From: an uncultured Lachnospiraceae bacterium
GTDB lineage: Bacteria > Bacillota > Clostridia > Lachnospirales > Lachnospiraceae
Length of the DNA: 32,247 nt
Direction: 5' to 3'
NCBI GenBank assembly: GCA_905234525.1
Contig: CAJOIL010000016.1
Span: 1 to 32,247, forward strand
Within the stretch, counting starts at the first letter, position 1. Each line of letters opens with the position of its first letter. Position numbers and translations under genes: made by a program. The notes under the pieces are model-generated. The model was not told the origin of the DNA and did no database searches. It was given only the letters and a program-made list of their open reading frames with translations. This document shows positions 27,267-32,247 of the stretch, in pieces.

Positions 27267-28469
27267 CTACACCACCTCCTCTTCTTTCGAGGCATTAATT
27301 TTCTTAATCTCGATACTCTCAATAAATGCTTGGAATCTTGTCCTTAACTGACCAACAGCATTATTGACATATTCCTTCTCGATTGAGCATGTAGGAATAT
27401 TATAATCTCTCGGGAAGATTAGCGTATCAATTGTTCTCTCATAGCTCCAATACTCGCAGAACTTCATTGACTCTACAATAATACCGTCTGCCTTGTATTC
27501 ATCTACGAGCTTGGCGATGTAATCCTTCCTCTGTCTCATCGAGTGCTGTTCCATGAATCTGCAGCACTCATTATATTCTAAGTAATGCCTTGCAACTGCA
27601 CGAAGAGGTGTCTCACCTTCTCTTACTTCAATCTCTTCACGTCCCGGAAGAGAACCGTAGCAATGTCTGTCTGCAACAACAAGTGCACCACAATCCTCTA
27701 TCAGCTTAGTAAAGTCAGGGTCATCATTCTCACTTCCGGCAAGAACAACACGTACACGATACGGATTCTTCTCATCCGGCTTACGTGTCTTAAGATCTTC
27801 TAATGTCTCCTTAAGCATAGGAATTATCAAATACTTAGGACAACACAATGAAACAAGCATAATAAGCTGGAATTCATAGCCTGTAAGAACAGGATTCTCC
27901 TTCTTACGATACTCACCTATCTCCTTAATGATACGACACAACTCATTATGCTCTTCAATAGCCTTAAGTATAGCCTCATCAGAAGTATCTATACCGAAAC
28001 GCTCCTTAAGCGGGTCAAGTACATGAGCCTGCAGCTGCGTCTCGAAATGCTCGATTGAATTTTCATTCTTCTTAAATGGAACGTCTGTGAATTCACAGAA
28101 GAAATCAGGATTCTTAATTACATCCATCATTTGTAAATGTTCTTGAAAACGACAAGTAACCGTACAAGTCTCGGTAGCCATCTGAGCGTCAAGGAAATTA
28201 AATCCTCCTTCCATTGCACGCTCAAGAAGACAACGACCATACATACATGTACGATTGCTCATATAATACGTCGCCATATCGGGGCTTGTGCTCCTCGGAG
28301 CTCGAAGTCTGACGGAAAAGCATCCCGGAAGATCCAAAAGCACTTCCGGCATAAAATAGCAGGTATAACCAAGTGCTCGCTTACCATCCTTCTTCGCCTG
28401 CTGAACCAATTCGTTATTAGCCTCTTGAAGCATATCATCATACTTAAGTAAATGCTTAAGATCTCGCAT
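27267..28469 (-). CDS. 2-hydroxyacyl-CoA dehydratase family protein, small (400 aa) subunit, copy 1
   Basis: ALGYTCYFMPEVLLD, CFSVRLRAPRSTS, YYMSNRTCMYGRCLLE, VADRHCYGSLPGRE, DGIIVESMKFCEYW. Collinear with 23119-24318. Confidence 0.88.
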   Translation of the reverse strand: MRDLKHLLKYDDMLQEANNELVQQAKKDGKRALGYTCYFMPEVLLDLPGCFSVRLRAPRSTSPDMATYYMSNRTCMYGRCLLERAMEGGFNFLDAQMATETCTVTCRFQEHLQMMDVIKNPDFFCEFTDVPFKKNENSIEHFETQLQAHVLDPLKERFGIDTSDEAILKAIEEHNELCRIIKEIGEYRKKENPVLTGYEFQLIMLVSLCCPKYLIIPMLKETLEDLKTRKPDEKNPYRVRVVLAGSENDDPDFTKLIEDCGALVVADRHCYGSLPGREEIEVREGETPLRAVARHYLEYNECCRFMEQHSMRQRKDYIAKLVDEYKADGIIVESMKFCEYWSYERTIDTLIFPRDYNIPTCSIEKEYVNNAVGQLRTRFQAFIESIEIKKINASKEEEVV

Positions 28470-28480
28470 ACAATCCCCCC

Positions 28481-28538
28481 TTTTAACTTGTTAAAACATT
28501 AACCCAATCCTATATATACTAATATATCACTTTTTCAA
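28481..28538 (-). promoter_or_regulatory. Candidate promoter and operator dyad for the dehydratase cluster
   Basis: Minus strand TTGAAA (28538-28533), 16-nt spacer, TATATA (28516-28511), then 7-bp-arm dyad TTTTAAC-tt-GTTAAAA at 28481-28496 before the RBS of the first gene. Confidence 0.45.
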
Positions 28539-28576
28539 AAAATTACTACATTTTTTTGTAAATGTTTCACATATAA

Positions 28577-28612
28577 AGCAAAAAAGAAACTCTCTTTATT
28601 GTGAGAGTTTCC
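28577..28612 (-). terminator. Rho-independent terminator of the amidohydrolase gene
   Basis: GAAACTCTCacaataaaGAGAGTTTC followed by TTTTTTG on the minus strand. Confidence 0.8.
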
Positions 28613-28638
28613 TATTCGCGAAAAATCTATTATTTTCA

Positions 28639-29970
28639 TTAATTCATCCGTCTGATTATCTCATTAGCCTTCTTATATACATCTGCCTTATCAAATCCAA
28701 TATTGAAGCTGCCGTTATCGTAAAGTACTTTACCGTCAACCATAGTAAACATTACATTCCTCTTGCTGCCGGAATATACAATATTCTTAACGATATTATT
28801 AAGCGGTTGCATATTGGGCTCTGACAAATCAATTCCTATGATATCAGCCTTCTTGCCTACAGCCAATTTATTGCAGTCGTTAAGTCCCATACACTTAGCA
28901 CCGTTAGCTGTTGCCATATACAATACTTCCTCAGCCGGAACAATCGCCGCATCACCCTCGCGAACCTTGGCAAGTGCCGTTGTTAAGAACATTTCCCTGA
29001 ACATATCAAGGCAATTGTTGCTGGCAGGTCCGTCAGTTCCGATTGCTACAGGGATACCAAGCTGCAAGTACTTGTTAATAGGCGCAACACCACTTGCAAG
29101 CTTAAGATTACTTGCAGGATTGGTTACCGCATATAATCCCCTCTTCTTAAATATCTCGAAATCAACAGGGTCCATATGTACACAATGATATCCGCCACCA
29201 CCATACTTATACATACCAAGCTCTTCAGTAAGCTCGGTTGGTGTCTTGCCCCATCTCTCCTTGCATTCATTAACCTCGGTAATTGTCTCTGAATTATGCA
29301 TGAACATCGGTGACTTGTATTTCTCTACAAGCTTAGCAATGCCTTCCATATTCTCCATAGATGTCGTGTACTCGGCATGGAATCCGATGATAAATGATGA
29401 TAAATCACTCATCTCGTTAACTATATTATAGTTCTCTTCTACTTGATCAACGCTACCGCCGAAGTTATTAAAGCCCGATGTCTGAACTGTTCTGAATCCG
29501 CAATCAATCGACGCTTGAGCATTCTTAGGCGGGAAGAAATACATATCAAAATTAGATGTAATACCGCTTGTTAAGTACTCCATTATACCAAGTATATCGA
29601 GCCAATATACATCATCTTCCGTAAGCTGTCCTTCCTTGGGAAATACCTTATCAAAGAGCCAGCTTTGAAGCGGTAAATCATCTGCGAACGACCTTAAGAA
29701 TGTCATGGCAGTGTGCGTATGTGCGTTCTTAAAGCCGGGCATAATCAGATTACCCTTCATGTCTCGTTCTTCATCGAATGCGTTTACAGGCGCACCTTGT
29801 TCATAATTGACAGCTTGTGGTATTGCATCAGCACCTGCGCCCACAGGAGTACCCTTGATGTATTGTATAACATTTCCCTCAACATGAAGTTCACCCTTAA
29901 TTAATGTAAATGTCTTATCATCATTGGTGAGTAATACCAAAGCGTTGTAAAACCTTGTATTCATATGCAA
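28639..29970 (-). CDS. Amidohydrolase family protein (SsnA / S-adenosylhomocysteine or methylthioadenosine deaminase-like)
   Basis: MPGFKNAHTHTAMTFLRSFADDLPLQSWL, GYHCVHMDPVDFEIF, VAIGTDGPASNNCLDMFREM, ANGAKCMGL. Confidence 0.88.
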   Translation of the reverse strand: MHMNTRFYNALVLLTNDDKTFTLIKGELHVEGNVIQYIKGTPVGAGADAIPQAVNYEQGAPVNAFDEERDMKGNLIMPGFKNAHTHTAMTFLRSFADDLPLQSWLFDKVFPKEGQLTEDDVYWLDILGIMEYLTSGITSNFDMYFFPPKNAQASIDCGFRTVQTSGFNNFGGSVDQVEENYNIVNEMSDLSSFIIGFHAEYTTSMENMEGIAKLVEKYKSPMFMHNSETITEVNECKERWGKTPTELTEELGMYKYGGGGYHCVHMDPVDFEIFKKRGLYAVTNPASNLKLASGVAPINKYLQLGIPVAIGTDGPASNNCLDMFREMFLTTALAKVREGDAAIVPAEEVLYMATANGAKCMGLNDCNKLAVGKKADIIGIDLSEPNMQPLNNIVKNIVYSGSKRNVMFTMVDGKVLYDNGSFNIGFDKADVYKKANEIIRRMN

Positions 29971-29981
29971 CTCCCTCCTCC

Positions 29982-30803
29982 TTAAATATTGGTAATTATC
30001 TCAGAAACAAGTGCCGTAAACTTCTTGGCAACCTGTCGTCCTGCTTCAAGCACCTCTTCTTCCGTAAGCGGATGCGGACTAATGCCGGCCGCAAGATTGG
30101 CAATACATGATATTCCGATTATATCCATCTTCATATGATTAGCGGCTATTGCCTCACACGCTGTTGACATGCCGACTGCATCAGCACCTATAAGCTTAGC
30201 CATCCTAATCTCCGCAGGAGACTCGTAATTGGGTCCCTGTGTCTGAATGTATATTCCCTCTTTGAGCTCGATGCTAAGCTTTTCGGCGCATTGTTTAGCA
30301 AGCTCTTGAAGCTTTGGATTGTAAATGTGTGACATATCCGGGAAACGAACCCCGAGTTCAGATATATTCTCGCCTCTTAACGGTGATGGCACAAAGAAGG
30401 ATATCTGGTCGGTAATAAGCATTAAGTCGCCTGCATTAAAGTTCGGATTAATACCGCCACTTGCATTGGTGAGAAACAATGTCTTAGCACCCATCATATG
30501 CATAAGCCTAATCGGCAGAACAACGTCAGTCATATCATAGCCTTCATAGTAATGCACTCTGCCTTGCATGGCAACTATCTTGGTATCTTTGACATAGCCA
30601 AACACAAACCGTCCCTTATGACCGGGCGCGGTTGATGTAGGAAAGCCCTCTATGTCCTTATAATCAAGTGTCGCTTCTACCTTCATAGTGTCAGCGAAGT
30701 CACCAAGACCCGAGCCAAGTACAAGCGCAACATCCGGCGTAAAGTCGATTCTTTCCTTGTAGCATTCGTAGCATTTTAATAGTTTTTCGTAAGTCGAACT
30801 CAT
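29982..30803 (-). CDS. punA: Purine-nucleoside phosphorylase
   Basis: VALVLGSGLGDFAD, GHKGRFVFG, MQGRVHYYEGYDM, TNASGGINPNF, GPNYESPAEIRM, VGMSTACEAIAANHM. Confidence 0.95.
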   Translation of the reverse strand: MSSTYEKLLKCYECYKERIDFTPDVALVLGSGLGDFADTMKVEATLDYKDIEGFPTSTAPGHKGRFVFGYVKDTKIVAMQGRVHYYEGYDMTDVVLPIRLMHMMGAKTLFLTNASGGINPNFNAGDLMLITDQISFFVPSPLRGENISELGVRFPDMSHIYNPKLQELAKQCAEKLSIELKEGIYIQTQGPNYESPAEIRMAKLIGADAVGMSTACEAIAANHMKMDIIGISCIANLAAGISPHPLTEEEVLEAGRQVAKKFTALVSEIITNI

Positions 30804-30830
30804 ATAGTACCTCCTCGAACTGTCTCGTAA

Positions 30831-31089
30831 AACTATTCAGAGCCTATTCGAAAATGCTACGCATTTTCTCATGTTGGTTCTCACCAAATAAATTTATATA
30901 GAAATACTCTTACGAATGCAAGCATTCCTCGAGTATTCCTACATGAGGCTGTCCTAAAACTGCTTGTAGTGAAAAGTGCTTCCCAATTTGTCCGAGAATA
31001 AAGCCTAATGAGGGAGGCGATGTGGAACATCGTTGACTGAATTAGGCAAGATTATCGGGCAAAGTGGGGATTAATTTTTCTGAATAGTT
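30831..31089. repeat. Composite intergenic multi-hairpin element between ychF and the PNP gene
   Basis: Outer 10-bp repeats AACTATTCAG (30831-30840) / CTGAATAGTT (31080-31089). Inside: AAAATGC-tac-GCATTTT, TTGGT-tctc-ACCAA, AATACTC..GAATGC-aa-GCATTC..GAGTATT, and a long hairpin 30981-31070. Confidence 0.8.
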
Positions 31090-32185
31090 ACACATTAAAT
31101 CTAAATAAAATCACATCGCCATCCTTAACGACGTACTCCTTACCTTCCATGCCGACAATTCCCTTATCCCTTGCGGCAGCTATGGAACCGCACTCCATAA
31201 GGTCATCATATGCAACAACCTCAGCCTTAATAAATCCACGCTCGAAGTCGGTATGAATCTTACCTGCTGCCTGAGGCGCCTTCGTACCCTTTGTAATTGT
31301 CCATGCTCTGCACTCATCCTCACCTGCGGTCAAGAAGCTGATAAGGCCGAGAAGTGAATAGCTTGCTTTAATAAGCTTATCAAGACCTGATTCCTCAAGT
31401 CCCAATTCTTCCAAAAACATTGCTTTCTCTTCGTCATCAAGCTCTGCTATCTCTTGCTCAATTGCTGCGGAGATAACGAACACTTCACTTCCTTCTTTCT
31501 TAGCATACTCACGGACCTTCTTAACATTTTCATTAGAGTTACCATCATCAGATAAGTCATCTTCTGCTACATTAGCCGCATATATTACAGGCTTAGCCGT
31601 AAGCAAATTGTATTCCTTAAAGTATTCCTCTTCATCCTCATCATTCAAGGTAAATGTCTTAGCAAGATTGCCATCCTCCATATGCTTATAAAGTCGCTCT
31701 TGCATTGCTGCTTCCTTCTGAAGACTCTTATCCATTCTGGCAGCCTTACCTGTCTTAGACATACGACGCTCTAGTATCTCCATATCCGAGAAAAGCAACT
31801 CAAGATTTATTGTCTCAATGTCACGAAGAGGATCGATTGAACCATCTACGTGCACAACGTTGCCATCCTCGAAGCACCTTACAACATGAATAATCGCATC
31901 AACCTCACGGATGTTAGCAAGGAATTGATTACCCAGACCTTCACCCTTGCTTGCACCCTTAACGAGACCTGCAATATCAACAAACTCTATCGTTGCATGC
32001 GTGACCTTCTTGGTATTATACAACTCACCAAGCTTAACAATACGCTCATCCGGCACCTGTACAACACCCACATTGGGGTCAATTGTAGCAAACGGATAAT
32101 TGGCGGCAAGCGCCCCTGCCTTAGTTAACGAATTAAAAAGTGTGGACTTGCCTACGTTGGGAAGTCCGACTATGCCTAGTTTCAT
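31088..32185 (-). CDS. ychF: Redox-regulated ATPase YchF (Obg-family GTPase fold)
   Basis: MKLGIVGLPNVGKSTLFNSLTKAGALAANYPFATIDPNVGVV, FVDIAGLVKGASKGEGLGNQFLANIREVDAI, C-terminal GDVILFRFNV. Confidence 0.97.
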   Translation of the reverse strand: MKLGIVGLPNVGKSTLFNSLTKAGALAANYPFATIDPNVGVVQVPDERIVKLGELYNTKKVTHATIEFVDIAGLVKGASKGEGLGNQFLANIREVDAIIHVVRCFEDGNVVHVDGSIDPLRDIETINLELLFSDMEILERRMSKTGKAARMDKSLQKEAAMQERLYKHMEDGNLAKTFTLNDEDEEEYFKEYNLLTAKPVIYAANVAEDDLSDDGNSNENVKKVREYAKKEGSEVFVISAAIEQEIAELDDEEKAMFLEELGLEESGLDKLIKASYSLLGLISFLTAGEDECRAWTITKGTKAPQAAGKIHTDFERGFIKAEVVAYDDLMECGSIAAARDKGIVGMEGKEYVVKDGDVILFRFNV

Positions 32186-32247
32186 AATATTCCTACTTTC
32201 CCCTATTTTTCAAGGTTTCTTAATTATCATCAGGGAAGTTTGACACC

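Noticed and set aside
1-32247. CRISPR array, tRNA/rRNA genes, prophage or transposase genes
   Set aside because: No regularly spaced direct repeats, no recognisable tRNA/rRNA sequence, and no integrase, transposase or phage structural ORFs were seen.

Overview
The window reads as a Firmicutes (Lachnospiraceae-like, by inference) chromosomal segment with nearly all genes on the minus strand. Housekeeping genes include pyruvate:ferredoxin oxidoreductase, a two-gene SufC/SufB-type pair, branched-chain aminotransferase, a frameshifted prfC (RF3), deoB, rpsU (missed by the ORF track), an MCP, alaS, an amidohydrolase, a purine nucleoside phosphorylase and ychF. The most interesting part is a co-directional cluster at about 16915-28469. 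It holds two tandem pairs of 2-hydroxyacyl-CoA dehydratase (HgdB/C-like) subunits, one HgdC-type ATPase activator, and two related tiny membrane proteins. It also holds a CooC-like ATPase, a CooT-like small protein, a His-rich small protein, a stand-alone fragment resembling the central domain of acetyl-CoA synthase, and an Old-Yellow-Enzyme/2-enoate-reductase-like flavoprotein. No CODH catalytic subunit, CoA-transferase, EtfAB or acyl-CoA dehydrogenase is visible. The cluster therefore looks like an uncharacterised low-potential (possibly nickel-linked) redox system rather than a standard amino-acid fermentation or Wood-Ljungdahl locus. Other points of interest are a viroplasmin-RNase HIII-like fusion, a roughly 19-nt deletion in prfC, and a recurring set of long imperfect hairpins that abut stop codons between co-directional genes. 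All family calls are from reading the sequence; no searches were run.
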